Shown: piece after piece, positions 1 through 5,683 of the stretch
Layout of the letters: the number at the start of each line of letters is the position of its first letter
How positions within the stretch are numbered: the first letter of the stretch is position 1
From: JAZLIT01 sp045617525
GTDB taxonomy: Bacteria > Bacillota > Bacilli > Bacillales_A > Planococcaceae
Assembly: GCA_045617525.1 (NCBI GenBank)
Contig: JAZLIT010000037.1
Coordinates: 1-12,228 of the forward strand
DNA length: 12,228 nucleotides
Reading direction: 5' to 3'
Notes under the pieces: model-generated
Databases searched by the model: none
What the model was told of the DNA's origin: nothing
The model's input: the letters and a program-made list of their open reading frames with translations, nothing else
Position numbers and translations under genes: made by a program

Positions 1-249
1 TGCCTCTTCAACTTCCATATTTGACTGTGCAACATTGCCCTCAATTTCCTGATTACTCTCAGTTGTTGTTTCTTCCACTTCTTCAACACCGAATGATGAA
101 ACTATCATGATGACAAATGAGATACCTGCATATCGCATACCTTTTTTATAAACTGCTCTATTAACTTTCCTATTTTTTAAAGCTATAACAACAAAAGCTA
201 TTACTGCAAAAAAACTAACTACCATCGAAAGACTAGATAACCCGCTCAT
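1..249 (-). CDS. small membrane protein, partial (3' end beyond the window)
   Basis: The frame is open from an ATG at 249 to the left edge, giving 83 residues without a stop. AAGGGG lies about 7 nt upstream of the ATG, so the start is well supported. The protein begins with a hydrophobic segment at about residues 4-24, then a strongly basic stretch (KNRKVNRAVYKK). A second hydrophobic segment follows at about 40-54, and then an acidic, Glu/Thr/Asn-rich tail. This looks like a membrane anchor carrying an acidic linker to a domain that lies outside the window. Such a layout occurs in Bacillales surface proteins with a C-terminal extracytoplasmic domain, but the family cannot be named from this part. 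A good sigma-A promoter at 368-395 lies upstream, overlapped by a 24-bp palindrome, which suggests repression. Function unknown. Confidence 0.75.
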   Translation of the reverse strand, partial: MSGLSSLSMVVSFFAVIAFVVIALKNRKVNRAVYKKGMRYAGISFVIMIVSSFGVEEVEETTTESNQEIEGNVAQSNMEVEEA

Positions 250-360
250 TTTATAACCCCTTCACAAATCTGCTAATATAAACAGGTTTCTTTTTTTATC
301 TATTTATTTCCTAATTATATATGCATATATTTTTGACGGCACTTCATAGTAAAATACCGC

Positions 361-384
361 TTATATTATTATATAATAATATAA
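361..384. repeat. perfect 24-bp AT palindrome over the promoter (possible operator)
   Basis: Positions 361-372 and 373-384 are exact reverse complements. The core TATATTATT-ATAT-AATAATATA (362-383) recurs with a different centre at 1795-1816. It covers the -10 and spacer of the promoter at 368-395, the usual place for a repressor site. It fits neither the PerR, Fur nor Zur box. Chance formation in AT-rich DNA cannot be excluded. Confidence 0.45.
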
Positions 385-395
385 TTCGCTGTAAA
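368..395 (-). promoter_or_regulatory. sigma-A promoter of the gene ending at the left edge
   Basis: Read on the minus strand there is a -35 element TTTACA (390-395, 5 of 6 consensus bases), a 16-bp spacer and a perfect -10 TATAAT (368-373). The start of transcription would fall near 361, leaving an untranslated leader of about 110 nt before the ATG at 249. The -10 and most of the spacer lie inside the palindrome at 361-384. Confidence 0.55.
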
Positions 396-411
396 TATTA
401 TTTATTTACAA

Positions 412-492
412 AAGCGGAATTTCTTGTTATAGAGAAATTCCGCTTATTATGGCTGCACTAAACAAAGCCGTAAAATCAGCAAAGATTTCACG
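412..492 (-). terminator. two tandem hairpins, likely terminator of the 66-aa membrane protein gene
   Basis: The distal hairpin has a perfect 13-bp stem (412-424 with 433-445) and an 8-nt loop. Read on the minus strand it is followed by TTTTG, so it is a moderate intrinsic terminator. The proximal hairpin pairs 469-477 with 484-492 (9 bp; one pair is G-U on the minus-strand RNA) and begins 20 nt after the stop codon at 512. The T-runs are short, so termination efficiency is uncertain. Confidence 0.5.
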
Positions 493-511
493 ACTTTCAA
501 CTTTTCAATAT

Positions 512-712
512 TTAACTTTTTTCCAATAGGAGTAGTAAATAACTCCCTCCACTTAGAAATAGTGCAAGTTTAGTCATTATAATCATGAACAATTCAAACG
601 AGGTTAACGTTCTTTCCCTTTTAGCTTTTTTAAAATGGAAATAATAATAGACCGCACATATGAGAAGTATTACTCCTGAAACTTGGAAAATATATTCTAA
701 TAGACTCACCAA
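512..712 (-). CDS. 66-aa two-helix membrane protein, unknown function
   Basis: Starts with TTG at 712, supported by GAGGGGAG (721-728) eight nt upstream. Two hydrophobic segments (about residues 8-25 and 42-62) flank a short cytoplasm-type basic loop (FHFKKAKRER). The net picture is a helical hairpin in the cytoplasmic membrane with both ends probably on the same side. There are no catalytic motifs or cysteine pairs. It stands alone, with a terminator at 412-492 and no close upstream gene. It could be a small accessory subunit or stress-type membrane peptide. Nothing in the sequence decides this, and I do not recognise the family. Confidence 0.65.
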   Translation of the reverse strand: MVSLLEYIFQVSGVILLICAVYYYFHFKKAKRERTLTSFELFMIIMTKLALFLSGGSYLLLLLEKS

Positions 713-1028
713 GAAATTTTCTCCCCTCGTTACTACTATTTTTCTTACTCACTAATTCTGCTAAGGTAAAAGGTTTTCCATACTTTTTACACGATATGAA
801 TATAGTAATCCGTTTATTACAGCATTGTTCGTAATCATATTACAAAGGTATAAAATTCGTTATCCAATGTGAAGTAGAATACGATTACTTTTATTTCTAT
901 GCCTTTCCCTAAATAACTCAACTCATTTACAAAAAAATTAAAATAATCATCATTTTAATTCCAAATTCATTATAAATACATATGTTGTAAGTAAGACGAT
1001 TTCTGCATTTTATCAATGTAAGGAGGAA
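713..1028. other. intergenic region between divergent small genes; no gene seen
   Basis: No convincing coding frame. It contains two short dyads, GTAAT-N6-ATTAC (805-820) and GTAAT-N3-ATTAC (831-843), and an AT-only 9-bp inverted repeat (936-944 with 952-960). A weak promoter for the plus-strand gene could be TTGTAA, a 17-bp spacer and TTTTAT just upstream of the ribosome site, but it is not convincing. Confidence 0.5.
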
Positions 1029-1034
1029 ATGACC

Positions 1035-1307
1035 TTGAGTAAAAAAAAGAAATTATCTGATCTAACTCCGGATGAAGTAGGACTTTTTGCGGCTAGGATG
1101 GGCTATATTGGCGCATGCATTCAAACATTGGGTGGTGGTATATCAACAATCGCTGCTGGCATTGCTTTACAAGCATTAGAAGAAGCGGTAGATGGAAATT
1201 TTGAAAGCCAGAATAATCAAGGCAAAGAGTCAGAAATAATGCAAAATCAGATTGACTATTTAATAGATGAATTAAAACACGTAAAAAAAATACTAGGTAA
1301 GATATGA
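1035..1307 (+). CDS. 90-aa helical protein of unknown function
   Basis: The ribosome site AAGGAGG (1020-1026) lies 8 nt before TTG at 1035 but only 2 nt before the in-frame ATG at 1029, so TTG is the better start. The product opens with a lysine cluster (SKKKKLSDL). A hydrophobic, Gly/Ala-rich stretch follows (about residues 22-45; GYIGACIQTLGGG), which is amphipathic or membrane-associating rather than a clear transmembrane helix. It ends in a charged helical tail (about 58-90) that could form a coiled coil. It is the only confident plus-strand gene here. A weak hairpin and T-rich stretch at 1339-1371 may end the transcript. I do not recognise the family and no function is assigned. Confidence 0.75.
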   Translation: MSKKKKLSDLTPDEVGLFAARMGYIGACIQTLGGGISTIAAGIALQALEEAVDGNFESQNNQGKESEIMQNQIDYLIDELKHVKKILGKI

Positions 1308-1338
1308 CTTACTAATTTTAGTGCACGTTTATCACATC

Positions 1339-1371
1339 AGCCAATTATTAATAATTGGTTTATTTTCTTTT
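1339..1371 (+). terminator. possible intrinsic terminator of the 90-aa protein gene
   Basis: A perfect 18-bp palindrome (1341-1358) folds as CCAATTA-TTAA-TAATTGG, extended by an A-U and a G-U pair, and is followed by TTTATTTTCTTTT. It lies about 30 nt after the stop codon at 1307. The stem is AT-rich, so strength is uncertain. Confidence 0.45.
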
Positions 1372-1415
1372 GGTGCTTATTTTGAAAGGGCAAATGGAAC
1401 AAGGAGAGATGGGGG

Positions 1416-1502
1416 TTGCGTAGAGGATTTTTTGCAACTGATGAAAATCAAGGTTATTCATTTGGCGACTATGTACAAGTCTTACTATTCTTTAATCGGT
1501 AG
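1416..1502 (+). CDS. possible 28-aa peptide or remnant, uncertain
   Basis: A TTG at 1416 is preceded by AAGGAGA (1401-1407) with about 8 nt spacing. The short frame reads LRRGFFATDENQGYSFGDYV and continues VQ-like to a hydrophobic end (QVLLFFNR), stopping at 1502. The composition looks protein-like, unlike the overlapping frame. The same frame stays open 13 codons upstream (KGKWNKERW just before the TTG). A different frame upstream (1321-1386) encodes a hydrophobic QLLIIGLFSFGAYF. The two halves could be one small membrane protein broken by a frameshift at about 1385-1392. It may also be noise. Confidence 0.25.
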   Translation: MRRGFFATDENQGYSFGDYVQVLLFFNR

Positions 1503-1517
1503 TCAAATTTTACTCAT

Positions 1518-1545
1518 AAAAAAAAGAGAAGCTTAACGCTCCTCT
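1518..1545 (-). terminator. intrinsic terminator of the 70-aa zinc-ribbon gene
   Basis: On the minus strand AGAGGAGC pairs with GCTTCTCT (1538-1545 with 1525-1532, 8 bp including one G-U) around a 5-nt loop and runs straight into eight T. The stem starts inside the stop codon of the zinc-ribbon gene, a compact and convincing arrangement. Confidence 0.8.
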
Positions 1546-1756
1546 AAATTTTCCATGAGTAACCACATTCCTGACACGTTGCTCTAGTTTCTGTAATTAT
1601 TTTCTCTTTCTTTTTTCTTATTAGCATCCAAATTATCCAAAATCCAACCGTTAAGAGGATTAATAGTAAATTCCATAGAAAAGATCTGCTTTTACTTTTC
1701 ACGAATGTACTTGTTTGTACAGCTACGTTTTGACATTGACATTTAGGACAAACCAT
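1544..1756 (-). CDS. 70-aa membrane-anchored zinc-ribbon protein
   Basis: The ATG at 1756 has GGAGG eight nt upstream. An in-frame TTG 15 nt further up overlaps that ribosome site and is rejected. The N-terminus carries CPKC (Cys3, Cys6) and the C-terminus CQEC (Cys61, Cys64), so two CxxC knuckles should close one zinc ribbon. Between them lies a strongly hydrophobic segment (about 27-46, LWNLLLILLTVGFWIIWMLI) with basic flanks (KSKSR, RKKKEK). The two halves of the ribbon therefore sit on either side of a re-entrant or hairpin membrane segment, presumably both cytoplasmic. Small proteins of this plan are common and uncharacterised in Firmicutes. An AT palindrome covers the probable -10 (1792-1819). 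The role is unknown; membrane-linked regulation is a guess only. Confidence 0.8.
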   Translation of the reverse strand: MVCPKCQCQNVAVQTSTFVKSKSRSFLWNLLLILLTVGFWIIWMLIRKKKEKIITETRATCQECGYSWKI

Positions 1757-1791
1757 AAATAACACCTCCAATCACTATACATAATACTCTA

Positions 1792-1819
1792 TATTATATT
1801 ATTTCTCAATAATATAATA
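1792..1819. repeat. 12-bp inverted repeat over the -10 region (possible operator)
   Basis: TATTATATTATT (1792-1803) and its exact reverse complement (1808-1819) flank TCTC. It contains TATATTATT-N4-AATAATATA (1795-1816), the same half sites and spacing as the palindrome at 362-383. A minus-strand TATAAT (1793-1798) within it could be the -10 of the zinc-ribbon gene, about 37 nt before its ATG. No good -35 is visible. The site could also act as a weak hairpin in RNA. Confidence 0.45.
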
Positions 1820-1873
1820 GGCCGATCACTCTTGCTGCTCCCTAAATATAATTTCAGTACCTTGTCTTAAAGC

Positions 1874-1920
1874 AAAAAAATAAACAGTTGGCGCCGTGGA
1901 TACGGTTCCAACTGTTTTAT
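1874..1920 (-). terminator. bidirectional terminator, copy 1 of a repeated hairpin
   Basis: A 10-bp outer stem AAACAGTTGG / CCAACTGTTT (1882-1891 with 1908-1917) surrounds an inner CCGT-GGAT-ACGG hairpin (1894-1905). The structure is bordered by A7 on one side and TTTTATTT on the other, so it could stop transcripts from both directions. It lies about 50 nt beyond the stop of the 100-aa gene. An almost identical element sits at 5637-5672. Confidence 0.75.
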
Positions 1921-1970
1921 TTACGCAATGAAAAATCATAGCTTTATACTTGTAAGCGTCTAGCCTTTGA

Positions 1971-2273
1971 TTACCCCTCAATATAGTTCGCTTCTAGTTG
2001 ACGAGCAATTTCTATTGTTTTATCCAAAACGCTTGGATTTGGAACGGCCACATAAATCTCCCCATCGAAAAAGCGGAATGGGATTTGCACATCTTCCATT
2101 TGCCACATAAAGAAGTGCCCTTTAATTTTCATTTGTACACCGTCCTGGCTGGCACTAAATGAATCGTTGTAAATAAAATCTGATTTCCCTGCAAAAAAGC
2201 TTTGGCATTCCTCTAAACTTAACGTTGGATTCCCTTGTGCATCAAGACGTGTAATTTTATAGCGTGTATTCAT
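1971..2273 (-). CDS. 100-aa hypothetical protein
   Basis: The ATG at 2273 follows AAAGGAG (2281-2287) by 7 nt. An upstream in-frame TTG at 2279 is too close to that site. The product is soluble, with no signal peptide or membrane segment and a single cysteine. It reads as an alternating beta-rich small domain (ITRLDAQGNPTLSLEE, then VQMKIKGHFFMWQMEDVQIPF, then DGEIYVAVPN) capped by a C-terminal helix (DKTIEIARQLEANY). I do not recognise a family. It is monocistronic, with a good promoter at 2307-2335 and a strong terminator at 1874-1920. The ordered beta-strand pattern and tidy control signals make it a real gene; function unknown. Confidence 0.85.
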   Translation of the reverse strand: MNTRYKITRLDAQGNPTLSLEECQSFFAGKSDFIYNDSFSASQDGVQMKIKGHFFMWQMEDVQIPFRFFDGEIYVAVPNPSVLDKTIEIARQLEANYIEG

Positions 2274-2306
2274 GGACAATCTCCTTTAATTACCTCATAT
2301 AGCATC

Positions 2307-2335
2307 ATTATAAGTGGTTGCATTTAATTAGGCAA
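2307..2335 (-). promoter_or_regulatory. sigma-A promoter of the 100-aa protein gene
   Basis: On the minus strand TTGCCT (2330-2335, 4 of 6 consensus bases) is followed by a 17-bp spacer and a perfect TATAAT (2307-2312). Transcription would start near 2300, leaving a leader of roughly 27 nt that contains the AAAGGAG ribosome site. Confidence 0.7.
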
Positions 2336-2364
2336 AAATTGGGCTACTTCATGTTTATAAATTG

Positions 2365-2388
2365 TCAGGTACCTGATACTGAAATCTT
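2365..2388. repeat. TCAGGTACCTG repeat, copy 1
   Basis: Holds the perfect 12-bp palindrome TCAGGTACCTGA (2365-2376) followed by TACTGAAATCTTATAA. With two single-base gaps this matches 5684-5713 over about 30 bp. Short interspersed elements built on GTACC/CAGG cores occur in Bacillales genomes, and this is probably one, or a remnant. Confidence 0.45.
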
Positions 2389-2481
2389 ATAACATGTTTG
2401 ACACCTCTATATCACATGAATGACTAATTTTATAAAATGAATGATGGACGTCTAAGTGAGAAACAAGTAGTTCTTTTATAT

Positions 2482-2628
2482 TCAATTTTCATTAATCCAT
2501 TCTAACAGATCACTATTTAATCCCTCATCTGTCTCATAGATTACTTCATCGCACATAATGCAATACCCTGCGCCATCTTCTATTTCAATATATGAATAAC
2601 ATACCGGGCATTGATTTTCAACTGTCAT
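2482..2628 (-). CDS. 48-aa zinc-ribbon protein
   Basis: A short frame with ATG at 2628 and stop TGA at 2482. AGGTG (2635-2639) lies 6 nt upstream of the ATG. The product begins MTVENQCPVC and has a second knuckle CIMC (Cys7, Cys10, Cys23, Cys26; 12 residues between the pairs), a compact rubredoxin-like or zinc-ribbon fold. A Glu/Asp-rich helix follows (DEVIYETDEGLNSDLLEWINEN). It is soluble and very acidic. The cysteine pattern, ribosome site and absence of competing frames make it a real gene despite its size. It lies downstream of the SEC-C protein gene and beyond the hairpin at 2680-2732, so it may be read through from that unit or have its own promoter. Function unknown; a small protein-protein adaptor is possible. 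Confidence 0.75.
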   Translation of the reverse strand: MTVENQCPVCYSYIEIEDGAGYCIMCDEVIYETDEGLNSDLLEWINEN

Positions 2629-2679
2629 AAAATTCACCTACTTACGTTAATTTTTTACAATATTCCACAAAAATTAAAT

Positions 2680-2732
2680 ACACCCCTACATTGAAAACGA
2701 GTAATGAATACTCAAAATCAATGTAAAGGTGT
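2680..2732 (-). terminator. 53-nt hairpin downstream of the SEC-C gene, probable terminator
   Basis: The arms 2680-2694 and 2718-2732 pair over 15 bp on the minus-strand RNA, including two G-U pairs that would be mismatches on the plus-strand RNA. This suggests selection for minus-strand transcripts. Inside it is a second stem GAGTA / TACTC (2699-2703 with 2709-2713). The following sequence is ATTTAATTTTTG, a moderate T-tract. It could terminate the two-gene unit 2782-5468 or act as a processing or stability element ahead of the 48-aa gene. Confidence 0.55.
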
Positions 2733-2781
2733 TATTACTAATGCGCCTGACCCTGGTACAAGGTTTATTCTACCAGTCCAA

Positions 2782-3951
2782 TTACTTTCCGCAGCACTTT
2801 TTATACTTCTTTCCGCTGTCACAAATGCATGGATCATTGCGGCCAATTTTCCCGAATTTTTGACGCATGATATCCTTTACTTCGTATTCGACAATAGATA
2901 AATCAAATTCCTTTTTTTTCACAAGCACTTTTTTGTGCCAACTTTCGAGTTTTGGATGGTCGTACTTCATTGCTTTATAAAAGCCATAAAATATTTCTTC
3001 CATATCAAACGCACGTGCATAACGTCCTCTTGCTAAAAATTGATTGATTAACGGGAAGGCTTCCTCTGAAAAATGACTCGTTAACGCTTCTAAAATAAAT
3101 TCATGGTCGGTGACGTCATCTGTTTTTTCATATGCTTCTAAAAGCACATTTTCTGCTAACTCAGTTTTAATGTCCTTTAAAATCGTAATAACTGAAATCG
3201 ACTTTCGCGGATCTAAAATAAATGGAGCAATCGCCTTTACGACCTCATCACTTTGCATTTGCACAAGGGCTTCCACTAATTTCCCTAATAACAAATCCTC
3301 CTCACGCACCAGAAGCTTCACTAATACTGGGATGAGCTCTTCTACCTTAATGACGCCTACTGCTCGCACGGCAAAAATCGCTTTTATTGATAAATAGTCG
3401 TCGTCCTGCTCATCTTGTAGCAAAGCTTTAGCTTCATTCGCATCATATTCACCTAACGCTATAAGTAAATCTTGCACATGCGCGGCCATTTCAAAAAGAT
3501 TGGCATCATAATTTTCTTCTAATTGTTGCTGCAATTCTATTAGTAAATCCCATAATTGCTCGCTATCTTGCTTGATCGTCACAAGCATTTCGCAAAACTC
3601 GATGTAGGCTCTCCCGACATAAAACATAAGCTGACCTTCATATTTCACAATAACGTCAATCGGTACATTGTGTAAAAAGCGAATAACCATAAATTTTTGA
3701 TTAAATGGTAGTTCATGTACCCACCTTAGCAATAGCTCCACAGATTGCTCATTTTTAGGGAAACCTTCACCATTAGACAATACACTTTTACGTGCTGCTT
3801 CATTTGCCCCGCAAAATTCCAATAGCTCATTCGTCAAGTCGACTGGCACTTGTGGATAGTCTCGTAAATGAGACATCATCGTGTCACGCAGCACCTCATC
3901 GGCAGAAAATAAATGTGTTCGAACCATTTCTATAAACTTCAATCTCTTCAC
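2782..3951 (-). CDS. helical-repeat protein with C-terminal SEC-C metal-binding motif
   Basis: A GTG at 3951 is preceded by GGAG (3959-3962) at 7 nt; later TTG (3942) and ATG (3927) codons are less well placed. The last 23 residues are a SEC-C motif, GRNDPCICDSGKKYKKCC (Cys375, Cys377, Cys386, Cys387). It binds zinc in SecA and many unrelated proteins and usually serves protein contacts. The usual glycine after the second cysteine is Asp here. Residues 1 to about 365 are all-helical, with HEAT-like pairs such as YLSIKAIFAVRAVGVIKVEE and ELIPVLVKLLVREEDLL, so a scaffold role is likely. No enzyme motif is seen. It lies 56 nt after the pRiA4b-domain gene, apparently in one transcript. I infer that the two products work together. 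The exact function is unknown. Confidence 0.9.
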   Translation of the reverse strand: MKRLKFIEMVRTHLFSADEVLRDTMMSHLRDYPQVPVDLTNELLEFCGANEAARKSVLSNGEGFPKNEQSVELLLRWVHELPFNQKFMVIRFLHNVPIDVIVKYEGQLMFYVGRAYIEFCEMLVTIKQDSEQLWDLLIELQQQLEENYDANLFEMAAHVQDLLIALGEYDANEAKALLQDEQDDDYLSIKAIFAVRAVGVIKVEELIPVLVKLLVREEDLLLGKLVEALVQMQSDEVVKAIAPFILDPRKSISVITILKDIKTELAENVLLEAYEKTDDVTDHEFILEALTSHFSEEAFPLINQFLARGRYARAFDMEEIFYGFYKAMKYDHPKLESWHKKVLVKKKEFDLSIVEYEVKDIMRQKFGKIGRNDPCICDSGKKYKKCCGK

Positions 3952-4007
3952 CCTTTTGCTCCGTCTTTTTTCTCCTAGCAGGAATATACACTTAATCCTC
4001 TGTTAGC

Positions 4008-5468
4008 TCAGTCTAGTGGTGGCATGCTCTCCATAAGTCCTTTAAACTCACTAATATTCGGTAACTCACTAACGACTAGCTCAATACCGATTAACTTTGC
4101 AAGCTGCTGGAGTACTTCCTTCGTCTCCTTTTTCACATAAATCTTACTCGGTCTGACAGGAATCTCCACCATGAGCTTCCAAAACATTTGCTGCTGAATA
4201 AACGGTAATTTAGGGAATGGCATCATATCATTGTTCAAAACTTCACCTGTCATACGATCCATGACCATACAAATGACTGGATAAATAAGGCGTTCCTCAT
4301 CTTCTGCGCCTACTGGATATGGTAAATAAAATAAATCATATTCAATTTGAAGGGGTACTTTCGGTTTACGCTTAATTTGGGCCTTCTCTAAATCATTGAT
4401 TTCTATTTCAATCATACCTTTGGGATCAAGGTCTATTTCCAATAAATAAACATCAGCAATCAAACCATTTTCCGGCACTTTAAAGGCTGGGTAGACATGC
4501 TCAGTAACTACTGGATAGCGCCACCCCTTCATACGTAACTGGGTTACTTGGATCATCGCTCGAACAATCGATATCATAATCTCTACGTTTGAAAATAAAG
4601 GTATGGTAGGAAATGCTCCTGGCTCATACGAACGGAATTGAATCCAATTATTTTTTCCACGGAAGCTTAATCCACAGTCTTTAATTAACTGATAATCGTC
4701 CTTTTCTAGTGCAGCTCGGTCCACAAAATTAATCGTTAAGGCACTTAGGTCGAAATGAAAGTCATCCGAAAGCTTCCTTCCCGATAAAATAGAAGCAAGA
4801 GATGTATAGCCTAATTCCTCGTCATAAACCATTAAGCCAAATTCTTGGCCTGCCGCGCCCATAACCGACACAAAAAATACTTCATCAACTTCTACTAGTT
4901 CCAGCGCAATAATCTCTTCATTCTCAAAATACTTCCATGGCTTCATTTTATTGAGCTCATTTGATAATTCTAATAGCGTCAAATAATCTGGCGATAAAAT
5001 GTTATCAATATCATTTAAATCAACATTATCTAATGCTTCTTTTAAGCTCAACTTTAAATTAATCTCATCCAAATCAATCTTCTTCTTATTCGAATCCAAG
5101 TGACCTTCCCCACCGATGCAACTATCAAATTCCAATGACTCATCTACTATTTGCTCAAGCTGGATTTTCAAATCATATTTCTGTTGCCCTGTAATAAAAA
5201 GTAATTCATCACCAGGCTGCACAAGCCACTCCTCTATTAACTCTTCATCTGTATCTAATGATTGTTCATCGTCAGGGAATGAATAAATCATTTGCTTTAC
5301 AGCTTGTCCATTTTGACGTTTCGCCTCATAGTTTGAATCCATTATCTGAGGAAAATCAAAGCCTGAAGAAATAACATATTCTAAATCAAATAATGTTTGC
5401 TTAGTGTTCACTTGGAATTTACGATAAACTTTAGGATTTTTAATGCTTTCTATATGTATTTGCAGCAT
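4008..5468 (-). CDS. pRiA4b ORF-3-like domain protein with DUF7309/DUF6930-like C-terminal region
   Basis: The ATG at 5468 has AAAGGTGG (5476-5483) seven nt upstream. Residues 1 to about 112 fit the plasmid pRiA4b ORF-3 family: an opening beta strand (LQIHIESIKNPKVYRKFQV), a helix (TLFDLEYVISSGF), then PGDELLFITG and KYDLKIQLEQI. The family's usual GxxxCPPED loop is degenerate here (DSCIGGEGH). After an acidic linker (about 120-160), residues 163-235 (LLELSNELNKMKPWKYF, then VSVMGAAGQEFGLMVY) resemble DUF7309. The C-terminal half, with DLFYLPYPV, resembles DUF6930. These assignments are from memory of the families. It is cytoplasmic, with no membrane segment. It is the first gene of a pair with the SEC-C protein 56 nt downstream, a pairing I believe is seen in other Firmicutes. 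Molecular function unknown. Confidence 0.85.
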   Translation of the reverse strand: MLQIHIESIKNPKVYRKFQVNTKQTLFDLEYVISSGFDFPQIMDSNYEAKRQNGQAVKQMIYSFPDDEQSLDTDEELIEEWLVQPGDELLFITGQQKYDLKIQLEQIVDESLEFDSCIGGEGHLDSNKKKIDLDEINLKLSLKEALDNVDLNDIDNILSPDYLTLLELSNELNKMKPWKYFENEEIIALELVEVDEVFFVSVMGAAGQEFGLMVYDEELGYTSLASILSGRKLSDDFHFDLSALTINFVDRAALEKDDYQLIKDCGLSFRGKNNWIQFRSYEPGAFPTIPLFSNVEIMISIVRAMIQVTQLRMKGWRYPVVTEHVYPAFKVPENGLIADVYLLEIDLDPKGMIEIEINDLEKAQIKRKPKVPLQIEYDLFYLPYPVGAEDEERLIYPVICMVMDRMTGEVLNNDMMPFPKLPFIQQQMFWKLMVEIPVRPSKIYVKKETKEVLQQLAKLIGIELVVSELPNISEFKGLMESMPPLD

Positions 5469-5636
5469 GGGTAGTCCACCTTTACTTAGTTTTCCTAATT
5501 CTTTTTAGGCTTTTTAAATAGTTTATATTATTTCTCAGAAAGTTACATTTGTTATGTATCATTTTGCACCGTTTTTTAATCGGCTTTAGACGAAAAGTCG
5601 CTAAATAGAGGGAAATAACATAATCGAATTATAAAA

Positions 5637-5672
5637 AAACAATTGGCGCCGTGGATACGGTTCCAACTGTTT
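5637..5672 (-). terminator. terminator of the UvrA-like gene, copy 2 of a repeated hairpin
   Basis: It has the same core as 1882-1917 (GGCGCCGTGGATACGGTTCC). The only change in the 36-bp element is A for G at 5642. On the minus-strand RNA that site becomes a G-U pair (stem preserved); on the plus strand it is an A-C mismatch. It is bordered by A7 and T7 runs and lies 36 nt after the UvrA-like stop codon at 5708. Confidence 0.8.
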
Positions 5673-5683
5673 TTTTAAATTTA

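Noticed and set aside
361..384. PerR or Fur box
   Set aside because: The palindrome lacks the TTATAATNATTATAA or GATAAT-type arrangement; half-site order and centre differ.
805..843. Zur-like operator (TCGTAATCATATTAC at 829-843) and a neighbouring GTAAT/ATTAC dyad
   Set aside because: The half sites resemble the Bacillus Zur box, but the spacing is two bases too long, the outer bases do not match, and no zinc-uptake gene is adjacent.
1321..1536. Plus-strand frame of 71 codons starting GTG
   Set aside because: No ribosome site, it spans a probable terminator, and its second half has unprotein-like composition. Only part of it may be a gene remnant (see findings).
2704..2901. Plus-strand frame of 65 codons
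   Set aside because: It begins inside the hairpin at 2680-2732 and runs antisense to the SEC-C motif coding region, with no ribosome site.
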